Positions 35,501 to 44,160 of a DNA stretch of 64,000 nt are shown here, in pieces. Position 1 is the first letter of the stretch. Each line of letters begins with the position of its first letter. Under the pieces are notes generated by a model. The model saw only the letters and a list, made by a program, of their open reading frames with translations, was not told the DNA's origin and did no database searches. This stretch comes from Yoonia sp. R2331 (GTDB lineage Bacteria; Pseudomonadota; Alphaproteobacteria; Rhodobacterales; Rhodobacteraceae). The translations under genes and the position numbers were made by a program. Where the stretch lies: NCBI RefSeq assembly GCF_041103235.1, contig NZ_JBGCUN010000001.1, positions 1,798,001 to 1,862,000 of the forward strand, read 5' to 3'.

Positions 35501-36572
35501 CGTCATGGTCGTAAAGCCATGATAACCTTGATAGAAATGCGTTTGGTGCCACGGCACTGATCCCACGCAACACGCCATGCGATGCCGCCCGCCGCACTCC
35601 GCGCAAGTGATAATTCACCGCATTCGCATTGGCCGCCGCAATCGCCCGTTTCACCCGCGCCTGACGCAGCTTTTGGTAGTCGCCACCTTCCGTCAAACAC
35701 CGCGCCAGAACCCAGGCATCCTCAAGTGCAAGGTTCGCTCCCTGCGCCAGAAACGGCAATGTTGGATGAGCTGCGTCACCTAACAGATAAATTTCGTCTT
35801 CGGCCCAGGTCTCCGCCACCTCGTGCCTGAAGAGTCCCCACAGATTGACCTCTTTTATTTGCGATAACAACGCTTTCAACGGCGAAGCTGCATCACTGAA
35901 CGCAGACCTTACATGGGCCGGATCATCTGCATGAGACCACCCTTCTTCCGCCCAAGCATCGCGTTCTTGCACCGCGACAATATTGATCTTGCCACCCGGC
36001 AAAGGATAGCTGACCACATGCCGCCCCGGCAGCATCCAAATGGTTGCCTCTGGTGCCGCGTCGCCGTCGACAATGGCGCGCCACGCGACCTGACGGGTAA
36101 AGAATGGCGTGCCCAACCCGTTCAAAACGGGACGAAACGCCGAATGCAGCCCATCTGCCGCCAGCAGTCGCCCATTGGCCGGTGCCGTGTCAGGAGTTAG
36201 CGTGCTGCCAGTCACAACCTCAACACCTGCATCAACACAAGCCTTGGCCAGCATTGCCAGCAAATCACCCCGGTGCAGCATCCGGAACCCTGGCACGCTT
36301 TGCGGCAATGCGAACCGTGCGACAACACGACCTGTCAAACCGTCACGCGGCACAACTGCCTGAGATTTTATGGATTTTTCGGCCAGTGCCTGCCCCAAAC
36401 CCAGCGCCTCCAATACCCGGCCACCGTTGGGGGAAATCTGCAAACCCGCACCTTGGGTCCGTAAGACCGGCGCGCGTTCGTGCACTGTAACGCTCGCCCT
36501 TTTCTGGGCCAACGCGGCCGCAGCGGCCAGACCGGCGATCCCGCCGCCGGCCACCGTGTGGGCCTGGGTCAC
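35490..36572 (-). CDS. FAD-dependent monooxygenase (UbiH/salicylate hydroxylase type)
   Basis: About 360 residues. FAD-binding AGGGIAGLAAAAALAQ near the N-terminus and the second FAD motif LLGDAAHPTLPFLAQGANLALEDAWVLAR near 275. Aromatic-ring hydroxylase family; the substrate is unknown. I chose the GTG at 36572, four bases after the dksA stop, because the family alignment begins there; this makes it the second gene of a dksA operon. Confidence 0.87.
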   Translation of the reverse strand: MTQAHTVAGGGIAGLAAAAALAQKRASVTVHERAPVLRTQGAGLQISPNGGRVLEALGLGQALAEKSIKSQAVVPRDGLTGRVVARFALPQSVPGFRMLHRGDLLAMLAKACVDAGVEVVTGSTLTPDTAPANGRLLAADGLHSAFRPVLNGLGTPFFTRQVAWRAIVDGDAAPEATIWMLPGRHVVSYPLPGGKINIVAVQERDAWAEEGWSHADDPAHVRSAFSDAASPLKALLSQIKEVNLWGLFRHEVAETWAEDEIYLLGDAAHPTLPFLAQGANLALEDAWVLARCLTEGGDYQKLRQARVKRAIAAANANAVNYHLRGVRRAASHGVLRGISAVAPNAFLSRLSWLYDHDVTR

Positions 36573-36576
36573 AGGC

Positions 36577-36999
36577 TTAGTCTTTGCGATGGACCTTCTC
36601 GCCCCGCTCGTGACGCTCTTGCGCCTCAAGGCTCATTGTGGCGATCGGACGCGCATCCAGACGCTTCAATGAAATCGGCTCGCCGGTGATGCTGCAATAG
36701 CCATATTCACCTTCGTCAATCCGGCGCAGGGCCGCATCAATCTTGGCAACAAGCTTGCGCTCACGGTCGCGGGTGCGCAATTCCAACGCGCGGTCGGTTT
36801 CCTCGGATGCGCGGTCTGCCACATCGGGAATGTTGCGCGTCTGGTCTTTCATGGACGCCACGGTATCGCGGCTATCATCCATAATCTCTGATTTCCAATC
36901 CAGCAACTTGCGGCGGAAATATTCAGTTTGGCGGTCGTTCATAAATGGTTCGTCCTCAGCGGGACGGTAATCGTCAGGCAAGAAAACCTCGGCTTTCAT
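36577..36999 (-). CDS. dksA: RNA polymerase-binding transcription factor DksA, zinc-finger cysteines lost
   Basis: 140 residues. Helical hairpin with coiled-coil tip residues in PDVADRASEETDR (Asp59, Asp62, Ala64 correspond to the DxxDxA tip). The globular end, where four Cys normally bind zinc, reads YCSITGEP and MSLEAQ: only Cys102 remains. Similar Cys-poor DksA is known in Rhodobacter. It modulates rRNA and amino-acid promoters with ppGpp. Start ATG 36999 has GAGGGG upstream; an ATG at 37050 is less likely. Confidence 0.95.
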   Translation of the reverse strand: MKAEVFLPDDYRPAEDEPFMNDRQTEYFRRKLLDWKSEIMDDSRDTVASMKDQTRNIPDVADRASEETDRALELRTRDRERKLVAKIDAALRRIDEGEYGYCSITGEPISLKRLDARPIATMSLEAQERHERGEKVHRKD

Positions 37000-37185
37000 T
37001 GCTTCCCCTCTCAATGTGTTGCCTGTCATTTCTTCTGCTGGTCCTGACATACAACGGTTCCCCTCAAAACTTGGCTTCGTTTAGCCCCATGCGTGCCGCA
37101 TGTCACCCCCAAAACGTCTTGAAAACGATGTGTTGAAGGGTTGGACGAAGCTGCTAAGTTGCGCGGCGAACAGGTGGGAAAAGAC

Positions 37186-38025
37186 ATGAAATTTGAAGGC
37201 ACAGACGCCTATGTGGCAACTGACGAACTGACCATGGCGGTGAATGCCGCGGTGACACTCGAACGTCCGTTGCTCGTCAAGGGCGAACCCGGCACCGGCA
37301 AAACCGAACTGGCCCGACAGGTCAGCGCCGCACTGGGTCTGCCGATGATCGAATGGCATATCAAGTCGACCACCAAAGCCCAGCAGGGCCTGTATGAATA
37401 TGACGCCGTTAGTCGTTTGCGCGACAGCCAATTGGGCGATGAAAAGGTCCACGATGTCGCCAATTACATCAAGCGCGGCAAGCTGTGGCAGGCCTTTGCC
37501 GCTGACGGCAAGGTCGTGCTGTTGATTGATGAGATCGACAAGGCGGATATCGAGTTTCCCAACGATCTGCTGCAAGAGCTCGATAAGATGGAATTTCACG
37601 TCTACGAGACAGGAGAGACGGTGGCCGCAAAAGTGCGTCCAATTGTCATTATTACGTCGAACAACGAAAAAGAGCTGCCCGACGCCTTTTTGCGCCGCTG
37701 CTTTTTCCACTACATTCGCTTCCCCGAGGTCGAGACGCTGCGCAAGATCGTCGCCGTGCACCACCCCGGCATCAAGGATGCGTTGCTGACCGCCGCCCTG
37801 ACCCAATTCTACGAAGTGCGCGAGACTCAAGGTCTCAAGAAAAAGCCTTCCACCTCAGAAGTGTTGGATTGGCTGAAATTGCTGCTGGCAGAGGACCTTA
37901 CGGCGGAGGATCTGCGGCGGGATGGGGCCAACGCCTTGCCAAGATTACATGGTGCGCTGTTGAAGAACGAACAGGATGTGCATCTGTTCGAACGGCTCGC
38001 CTTCATGGCCCGCGGCGCGCGCTAG
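37186..38025 (+). CDS. MoxR-family AAA+ ATPase
   Basis: 279 residues. Walker A GEPGTGKTE (33-41), Walker B VVLLIDEIDKAD (110-121), sensor ITSNNEKELPDAFLRRC. It belongs to the MoxR/CoxD/NorQ group, which work with VWA-domain partners as metallochaperone-like or complex-remodelling ATPases. A CoxE-type VWA gene lies 1.9 kb downstream on the same strand. ATG 37186 was chosen over an in-frame TTG 45 bases upstream. Confidence 0.93.
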   Translation: MKFEGTDAYVATDELTMAVNAAVTLERPLLVKGEPGTGKTELARQVSAALGLPMIEWHIKSTTKAQQGLYEYDAVSRLRDSQLGDEKVHDVANYIKRGKLWQAFAADGKVVLLIDEIDKADIEFPNDLLQELDKMEFHVYETGETVAAKVRPIVIITSNNEKELPDAFLRRCFFHYIRFPEVETLRKIVAVHHPGIKDALLTAALTQFYEVRETQGLKKKPSTSEVLDWLKLLLAEDLTAEDLRRDGANALPRLHGALLKNEQDVHLFERLAFMARGAR

Positions 38026-38388
38026 GTCCCCTTACGTCACGCGAAACACGCAAGATTTTGTGGGCCATTTTGCTGGCACCACAAGGGAAATGAGTCTTTC
38101 GCGCAACGCCAGACGATTTTCCCGGACTCTTCTCAAATTATCAGTCGCTTAACCCCGGCCTGCCATAGTTAATCGGGTGGCCCACAGGCGTGATCTTGGC
38201 ATTGCCCAAATCGCGTCAAGAAGGGGCCGCAGTTCCAAGGCAGACGGGGCTGACGATATTGAGGAGAGCAGAGTGACCAAGGCAAATATGCCGGTCGACC
38301 TATGCCAGTTCAGCCCCGCCATCCTGGCGGACACTGCTGGCGTGCGGACCGTTTCAGACCCGACCTGCCCCAACCCGGGGGCAAACAC
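38026..38388 (+). other. Intergenic stretch between MoxR and DUF2927 genes
   Basis: 363 bases. The first 230 show no gene; TTAA motifs at about 38150 and 38171 and AT-rich patches suggest a promoter. The last 116 hold the candidate 39-codon coupled reading frame described separately. Confidence 0.5.
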
Positions 38389-38392
38389 ATGA
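38273..38392 (+). CDS. Candidate 39-residue small protein coupled to the DUF2927 gene
   Basis: A GTG at 38273 preceded by GAGGAGAGCAGA, a very good ribosome site, opens a 39-codon frame ending in TGA that overlaps the next ATG by ATGA. The peptide begins TKANMPVDLCQFSPAIL, with two Cys and no membrane helix. Ribosome site and stop-start overlap are seen; whether a functional peptide or only a translational lead-in is made is unknown. Confidence 0.4.
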   Translation: MTKANMPVDLCQFSPAILADTAGVRTVSDPTCPNPGANT

Positions 38393-39735
38393 ACCGATTG
38401 GCTGCCTTTGCGCTTGGCGTTTTGACGTCTTGCGCCCCGATCCCGGATGCACCGCCATCGCGCGCGGTGGCGCTGGTCAACTCCCTTCCCCCGATGAAGG
38501 CTTTCGTGACCGAAACAGTCACTCCCGCCACGCGCTCCAACGCCGAAATGGCGCAGGATTTCCTTGACCTGAGCTTTCGGATGGAGAGCGGGCGCACAAT
38601 CCCCGTGATGTCCCGGTTCGAGGGGCCGATCACTGTGCGCATGGCTGGCACCCCGTCCGACAGCATGACCACGGATCTCGATGCCTTGCTGACCCGCTTG
38701 CGCAATGAGGCGGGCATCGACATTACACTCACAAACGCACCCCAAGCGGCCATCACGGTCGAGGCGATCCCGCAGGCCCAGCTACAACGCGCCGTTCCGC
38801 GCGCCGCCTGTTTTGTCGTGCCACGCATCACCAGCTGGGATGAATTCCTGTTGGCTCGCCACACCAGTCAGGTGGATTGGACAACGCTGACGCGCCGCGA
38901 ACGCGCGGTGATTTTTGTGCCATCCGATGCCGCCCCGCAGGAAATCCGCGACTGTCTGCACGAAGAACTCGCGCAGGCATTGGGGCCGCTGAACGATCTC
39001 TATCGCCTGCCCGACAGCGTGTTCAATGATGACAACATTCACACCGTCCTGACCGGCTTTGACATGCTCGTGCTCCGCGCCTTCTATGCGCCAGAGCTAT
39101 CCAGTGGCATGACCCGGGCGGACGTGGCTGAACGTCTGCCTGCCCTGCTGGCGCGGCTGAACCCACGTGGGCAACGCGCGGGCGCGCCTGCGCTGACCGA
39201 CACGTCGCGCGACTGGATTACGGCGATGGAAACCGCGCTGACCTCTGGCAGCACACCGGGCCGCCGCCGTCAGGCCGCCGCTCGCGCGATCCAACTGGGC
39301 GAGGCGTTTGGCTGGCGCGACACGCGCGCGGGATTTGCGCTCTATGCCAACGGGCGCTTGCAAGTGGGTCACGATTCAGCGGCAGCCCTTGCCTCCTTTA
39401 ACGCCGCAGAAGCTGTCTATCGCGCGGACCCGGTGACATCCGTGCACACAGCCCATATCGCAGTGCAAAAGGCGGCTTTTGCACTGGCAGCAGGCGATGC
39501 CCAAACCACGCTGACACTTGCCGAAGAAGCAATCCCTGTGGCCCGCAGGCATCAAAACGCGGCCCTGATGGCCACGCTGATGATGTTCAAGGCAGAGGCA
39601 TTGGCAATGACCGGCAACACGGTCGAGGCGGAAGCCGTGCGTCTGGACAGTCTGGGTTGGGCGCGCTACGGCTTTGGCTCTGATTTGAACGTGCAGGCCC
39701 GTCTGGCAGAGATTGCGGCGCTGCGCCCCTTTTAA
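38389..39735 (+). CDS. DUF2927 lipoprotein
   Basis: 448 residues. Lipobox GVLTSC (Cys15), then a DUF2927 domain with CFVVPRITSWDEFLL, RRERAVIFVPSDAAPQEIRDC and HEELAQALGPLNDLYRLPDSV, where HEExAQ resembles a metal-peptidase helix but lacks the second His. A helical, TPR-like C-terminal region (AAALASFNAAEAVYRADP) follows. Exported and anchored in the envelope. It precedes a micro membrane protein and a VWA protein. Confidence 0.85.
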   Translation: MNRLAAFALGVLTSCAPIPDAPPSRAVALVNSLPPMKAFVTETVTPATRSNAEMAQDFLDLSFRMESGRTIPVMSRFEGPITVRMAGTPSDSMTTDLDALLTRLRNEAGIDITLTNAPQAAITVEAIPQAQLQRAVPRAACFVVPRITSWDEFLLARHTSQVDWTTLTRRERAVIFVPSDAAPQEIRDCLHEELAQALGPLNDLYRLPDSVFNDDNIHTVLTGFDMLVLRAFYAPELSSGMTRADVAERLPALLARLNPRGQRAGAPALTDTSRDWITAMETALTSGSTPGRRRQAAARAIQLGEAFGWRDTRAGFALYANGRLQVGHDSAAALASFNAAEAVYRADPVTSVHTAHIAVQKAAFALAAGDAQTTLTLAEEAIPVARRHQNAALMATLMMFKAEALAMTGNTVEAEAVRLDSLGWARYGFGSDLNVQARLAEIAALRPF

Positions 39736-39747
39736 GGGACTTCGCCG

Positions 39748-39918
39748 ATGATCTTTCCGCTTGCAGGCCTTCTGTTTGGTGCAGCTTTTGGCGCATTTCG
39801 CGCCAAGGCCCGCGGAGGCAACACCCGTGACCTGCTGCAATGGGCGGCTGTATTTGCCATGATCTTTGGGTTGATCGGGCTTTTTGTGCTGGTCTTTGTC
39901 GAACGCAGCTACACCTGA
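39748..39918 (+). CDS. 56-residue membrane protein
   Basis: MIFPLAGLLFGAAFGAFRAK, then a short basic loop ARGGNTRDLLQ and a second helix (AAVFAMIFGLIGLFVLVFV). Two predicted transmembrane helices. It starts 13 bases after the DUF2927 stop and ends one base before the VWA gene's ATG, so it sits tightly inside the operon. Too short for many gene finders. Confidence 0.8.
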   Translation: MIFPLAGLLFGAAFGAFRAKARGGNTRDLLQWAAVFAMIFGLIGLFVLVFVERSYT

Positions 39919-39919
39919 C

Positions 39920-41104
39920 ATGTTCCTGCCCTTCTTCGACAACCTGCGCCGGGCCAATGTCCCAGTCAGCTTGCGCGAATTTCTGGCCTTTCTCGAAGGC
40001 ATGAAGGCCGGCCTTGCCACCTACGACATCGAGGCTTTCTACTTTCTGGCCCGCACCATTATGGTCAAGGACGAACGCCACCTTGACCGCTTTGATCAGG
40101 CCTTTGCGGCGACCTTCGAGGGGTTGGAAACCATCCCAGACAGCGCCGTGATGGACGCCGTCGACGTCCCTGCCGACTGGCTGACCAAGATGGCCGAAAA
40201 ACATCTGAGCGCCGAAGAAAAAGCCGAGATTGAAGCTTTAGGCGGGTTCGATAAGCTAATGGAAACGCTCAAGAAACGGCTTGAAGAACAAAAGGGGCGA
40301 CATCAGGGCGGCTCAAAATGGGTTGGCACCGCTGGCACCTCTCCCTTTGGCGCTTATGGCTATAATCCCGAAGGTGTGCGCATCGGCCAGAATGACAGCC
40401 GCCACCAGCGGGCGGTCAAGGTCTGGGACAAACGCGAATTTCGCAACCTGGATGACAGCGTTGAACTGGGCACCCGCAACATCAAGGTGGCCCTGAAGCG
40501 CCTGCGCCGTTGGGCCCGCGACGGGGCCGCGGACGAGCTTGATCTGCAGGGCACGATCCGCAAGACGGCTGAACACGGCTATCTTGATGTGCAAACCCGG
40601 CCAGAGCGGCGCAATGCCGTAAAAGTGCTTTTGTTTCTTGACGTTGGCGGGTCAATGGATCCGCACATCAAAGTGGTGGAAGAGCTGTTCAGCGCCGCCA
40701 AGGTGGAGTTCAAGCACCTTGAGCACTTCTATTTCCACAACTGTCTGTATGAAGGCGTTTGGCGCGACAATCGCCGTCGCTGGAACGCGCAAACGCCGAC
40801 TTGGGACCTATTGCGCACCTATGGTGCCGACTACAAATGCATCTTTGTGGGCGATGCGTCGATGTCGCCTTATGAAATCGCCTATCCCGGCGGCGCCAAT
40901 GAACATATGAACGCCGAAGCGGGCAGCACATGGCTGGCCCGTGCCCGCGACCAATGGCCGAACCATCTGTGGATCAATCCGTTGCCTGAACATTATTGGC
41001 CCTATACGCAGTCGATCGCGATGATCCAGGATATTTTTGGCGCGGACCGCATGGTGCCAATGACACTGTCGGGGATTGAGCGTGGCATGAAGGTCCTGAC
41101 CTGA
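39920..41104 (+). CDS. CoxE-type VWA-domain protein
   Basis: 394 residues. N-terminal helical region (FFDNLRRANVPVSLREFLAF), then a C-terminal VWA domain with MIDAS-like DVGGS (Asp241, Ser245) and later FVGDASMSPYEIAYPGG. The DxSxS motif has Gly in place of the first Ser. This is the CoxE/NorD-type partner of MoxR ATPases. The stop shares a base with the start of the MOSC gene. Confidence 0.9.
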   Translation: MFLPFFDNLRRANVPVSLREFLAFLEGMKAGLATYDIEAFYFLARTIMVKDERHLDRFDQAFAATFEGLETIPDSAVMDAVDVPADWLTKMAEKHLSAEEKAEIEALGGFDKLMETLKKRLEEQKGRHQGGSKWVGTAGTSPFGAYGYNPEGVRIGQNDSRHQRAVKVWDKREFRNLDDSVELGTRNIKVALKRLRRWARDGAADELDLQGTIRKTAEHGYLDVQTRPERRNAVKVLLFLDVGGSMDPHIKVVEELFSAAKVEFKHLEHFYFHNCLYEGVWRDNRRRWNAQTPTWDLLRTYGADYKCIFVGDASMSPYEIAYPGGANEHMNAEAGSTWLARARDQWPNHLWINPLPEHYWPYTQSIAMIQDIFGADRMVPMTLSGIERGMKVLT

Positions 41105-41745
41105 TGCGCCTCGCCGCCATCTGCACCGGGCGCGCCCAGCCGATCAAAGCCAAGTCGGGCCGCACCGGACACTTCAAGGTGCCACAAGCCGGTGCAGTCA
41201 ATGTGACACCCAAAGGTGCGGAAGGCGATGTGATCGTCGACACCGCCCACCACGGCGGCCCGGATCAAGCGATCTATCTGCTGGGTGAGGCTGACCGGCT
41301 TTGGTGGCAATCTACATTGAACACGCCGCTTCCTGCCGGTTTCATGGGGGAAAACATGCTGATCGACGCGCTGGATAGCGCCGATCTTGCCCTTGGCGAT
41401 CGGCTAGAGGTGGGCACGGTCACTTTGCAAATTACCGCGCCGCGCGTGCCCTGTGTGACGTTTGCCGCCCGCATTGGCGACCCTGGCGGGGTGAAACGTT
41501 TTTTGGCGTCGGGCCACCCTGGCGCCTATGCGCGGGTGCTACGATCTGGCGCGGTGAGTGCATTTGATCCAGTGCGGCACATGCCGATTGACAGCGACCG
41601 GATCAGCGTAGTGGATCACCTGCGGCGATATGCGCAAAAAGACATGGATGCCGCATATCTTAGGCGTTTGCTGACGATCCCAGCACATTACGGGATGCAC
41701 GAACTGGCGCGTCACCACCTTGGCGAAGACGCAGAACGCGATTGA
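41104..41745 (+). CDS. MOSC domain protein (YiiM-like)
   Basis: 213 residues. MOSC beta-barrel with VDTAHHGGPDQAIYL and GFMGENMLIDAL, RLEVGTVTLQITAPRVPCVTFAARIGDP; the last includes the conserved Cys (PRVPC) of Moco-sulfurase C-terminal domains. YiiM-type proteins reduce N-hydroxylated compounds using molybdenum cofactor. Overlaps the VWA stop by one base. Confidence 0.9.
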   Translation: MRLAAICTGRAQPIKAKSGRTGHFKVPQAGAVNVTPKGAEGDVIVDTAHHGGPDQAIYLLGEADRLWWQSTLNTPLPAGFMGENMLIDALDSADLALGDRLEVGTVTLQITAPRVPCVTFAARIGDPGGVKRFLASGHPGAYARVLRSGAVSAFDPVRHMPIDSDRISVVDHLRRYAQKDMDAAYLRRLLTIPAHYGMHELARHHLGEDAERD

Positions 41746-41776
41746 CGCAAGTGCTTTTGCACCGCAGCGTCACGCC

Positions 41777-42922
41777 ATGACCTTGCACTTTGATCCCGCC
41801 GAATATGCCGCGCGACAATCGCGCGCCCTTTCTGCCATGCAGGACGCAGGCTTTGACGCGCTTTTGATGTTCGCGCCTGAAAGCCATTTCTGGATTTGCG
41901 GCTACGACACCTTTGGCTTTGCCATGTTCCAATGCCTTGTGCTGACGGCCTCGGGCGATCTGCACTTGCTGACACGGACGCCCGATCTGCGGCAAGCGCA
42001 GCTGACAAGCACCCTGCCCAACAGTCACATTCATATCTGGTCTGAAAGCCACGATAGCAATCCGGCTGATGATCTCGCTCGTCTGTTGGCCGATCTTGGC
42101 GTCACTGGCCGTATCGGGTTTGAAAACGCGACCGCCGGGCTGACGGACCACAACGGCCAGCTTTTGCGGCATGCCCTGCCCGGTCTAGTGCAAGCGCCAG
42201 ACCTGATCCGCGACCTGCGCCGCGACAAATCCTCCGCAGAGGTCGCGATGCACCGCCGCGCAGCGGCCTTGTCTGACGACGCCCTTGATGCAGCTCTTGC
42301 CATCACCCGCGCAGACGCGTTCGAGGGCGACATTCTGGCCGCCATGCAAGGTGCGGTGTTCAAAGGCGGCGGCGACTATGCAGGCAATGAGTTCGTGATC
42401 GGCTCTGGTCCTGGGGCGCTTCTGTGTCGCTACTATTCAGGCCGCCGTCATCTGGATGCCTCTGATCAACTGACGCTCGAATGGTCGGGCACTTATGCGC
42501 GTTATCACGCCGCGATGATGCGCACGGTGATCATCGGCACTCCGACCGATGCGCAACGCCGGATGCATGCCGCGGCGGAACAGGCGCTTCTGGCCTGTGA
42601 GGCCGCAATCAAACCCGGCGCACCAATGGGCGATGTCCACGCTGCCCATTGCGACGTGTTCGACAGGGCCGGGTTCGGCCACGCCCGGCTACAGGCCTGC
42701 GGATATGGCATGGGCGCAATCTATAACCCGATCTGGGTAGATTTTCCGATGTTCACCGCTGGCAACCCAACACTGATGCGCGAAAATCAGGTGTTCTTTT
42801 TGCATATGATCTTGATGGATAGCCACGCGGGACTTGCCATGACCCTGGGCCATTCGGTTTTGGTGACTTCAGATGGTTGCGAACGCCTGTCGCGGCACGA
42901 TACCGCACTGCTGACCCGGTGA
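41777..42922 (+). CDS. M24-fold hydrolase, ectoine-hydrolase (DoeA)-like
   Basis: About 381 residues, creatinase/prolidase pita-bread fold. MFAPESHFWICGYDTFGFAMFQCLVLT, LLTRTPDLRQAQLTS and GYGMGAIYNP match the DoeA group, which opens the ectoine ring. The usual metal ligands look degenerate: the first Asp is in LTLEWSGTY and the second position is His (YHAAMMRT), pointing to a metal-independent creatinase-like mechanism. No other ectoine catabolic gene is nearby, so the substrate is uncertain. Start MTLHFDPAEYA chosen by family fit. Confidence 0.82.
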   Translation: MTLHFDPAEYAARQSRALSAMQDAGFDALLMFAPESHFWICGYDTFGFAMFQCLVLTASGDLHLLTRTPDLRQAQLTSTLPNSHIHIWSESHDSNPADDLARLLADLGVTGRIGFENATAGLTDHNGQLLRHALPGLVQAPDLIRDLRRDKSSAEVAMHRRAAALSDDALDAALAITRADAFEGDILAAMQGAVFKGGGDYAGNEFVIGSGPGALLCRYYSGRRHLDASDQLTLEWSGTYARYHAAMMRTVIIGTPTDAQRRMHAAAEQALLACEAAIKPGAPMGDVHAAHCDVFDRAGFGHARLQACGYGMGAIYNPIWVDFPMFTAGNPTLMRENQVFFLHMILMDSHAGLAMTLGHSVLVTSDGCERLSRHDTALLTR

Positions 42923-42952
42923 AATCGGGAACAAGCATCCTATATATGCATC

Positions 42953-43636
42953 ATGTTAAAGCTGACCCCTATCTTGCTGGCCGTGCTTTATGGCTTTGCG
43001 ATGTACCGCTTGTCCGTGTGGCGGCTGGGGCGCGAACTTGACGAGAAATCAACAGAGCTAACCGATCCGGTCCTCCGCGTGCTGTGTAACCAAATGGCCG
43101 AGGCGCTGGAGCTGCCGCGCATCAAGGTCCACATCTACGAGATTGAACCGATCAACGGGCTGGCCGCACCTGATGGGCGGATCTTCATTACCCGTGGGTT
43201 CTTGAACAAATACCGTGCCGGCGCCGTTTCGGCAGAAGAGCTGGCCAGCGTCATCGCGCACGAATTGGGCCATGTGGCACTTGGCCACGCCCGCCGTCGC
43301 ATGATCGACTTCTCCGGCCAGAATGCTGCGCGCACAGCGCTGGCAATGGTGTTGAATCGTTTCTTGCCCGGCGTCGGCGCGTTGATTGCGAGCGGATTGA
43401 TGACGCTGCTGGCTGCCCGTCTGTCCCGCGTCGATGAATTTGAAGCGGACGCCTATGCCTCTGCCCTACTGGTCAAGGCAGGGATCGGCACCGCTCCGCA
43501 AAAGTCGCTCTTTGGCAAGTTGGAAACCATCACCGGCGCGCGTGGGGCTGCGACACCTGCATGGATGCTCAGCCATCCCAAGACGCCCGAACGCATCGCC
43601 GCGATTGAGGCGAATGAAGCAAAATGGGTCGGATGA
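42953..43636 (+). CDS. M48-family metallopeptidase
   Basis: 227 residues. An N-terminal hydrophobic helix, then HELGH (His103, Glu104, His107) and the third-ligand motif EFEADAYAS; IASGLMTLLAARLSR is a second hydrophobic segment. HtpX/Ste24-like membrane-associated zinc protease. Short compared with HtpX, with a single TM at the N-terminus. Confidence 0.92.
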   Translation: MLKLTPILLAVLYGFAMYRLSVWRLGRELDEKSTELTDPVLRVLCNQMAEALELPRIKVHIYEIEPINGLAAPDGRIFITRGFLNKYRAGAVSAEELASVIAHELGHVALGHARRRMIDFSGQNAARTALAMVLNRFLPGVGALIASGLMTLLAARLSRVDEFEADAYASALLVKAGIGTAPQKSLFGKLETITGARGAATPAWMLSHPKTPERIAAIEANEAKWVG

Positions 43637-43673
43637 ACGCGCTCCGCGATAGCGCGCCGACTGGCCCTGCCCG

Positions 43674-44150
43674 ATGACTTACAGTTTCCGCAATGCTACG
43701 CTGGATGATCTGGACCTGCTGATGGGATGGCAAGCCAATCCTCACGTTGCCGCATGGTGGGATACCGATGCGCCTTATGACGCCGACGACCTCGCCGACC
43801 CGCGCGTTGCCCGCTGGATCGTCTCGATCGCTGACCGCTCATTTGCCTATATGCAGGACTACACCGTCCACGGTTGGGACGAGCACCATTTCGCCTATCT
43901 GCCCGCCGGTGCGCGCGGGATTGATCAGTATATCGGTGAACCCGATCTGATCGGCTGCGGGCACGGAACCGCATTCATTGGTGCGCGCATGCAGGCGCTC
44001 TTTGATGCTGGCGCGCCGGTCATTGCCACAGACCCGCATCCCGAAAATAAACGCGCCATATCCGCCTACTCCAAACTTGGGTTTCGGCCAGACGGGCCGC
44101 CTCAAAAGACGAAATGGGGTTTGATCTTGCCGATGCGCGCCAGCAGATAA
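43674..44150 (+). CDS. GNAT acetyltransferase, AAC(6')-like
   Basis: 158 residues. The segment GIDQYIGEPDLIGCGHGTAFI is the acetyl-CoA loop (G-x-GxG/A type), followed by TDPHPENKRAISAYSKLGF. This is the arrangement of aminoglycoside 6'-N-acetyltransferases and siderophore (IucB/RimJ-like) acetyltransferases. Resistance function is not implied by sequence alone. Confidence 0.88.
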   Translation: MTYSFRNATLDDLDLLMGWQANPHVAAWWDTDAPYDADDLADPRVARWIVSIADRSFAYMQDYTVHGWDEHHFAYLPAGARGIDQYIGEPDLIGCGHGTAFIGARMQALFDAGAPVIATDPHPENKRAISAYSKLGFRPDGPPQKTKWGLILPMRASR

Positions 44151-44160
44151 GTCTTTGGCG

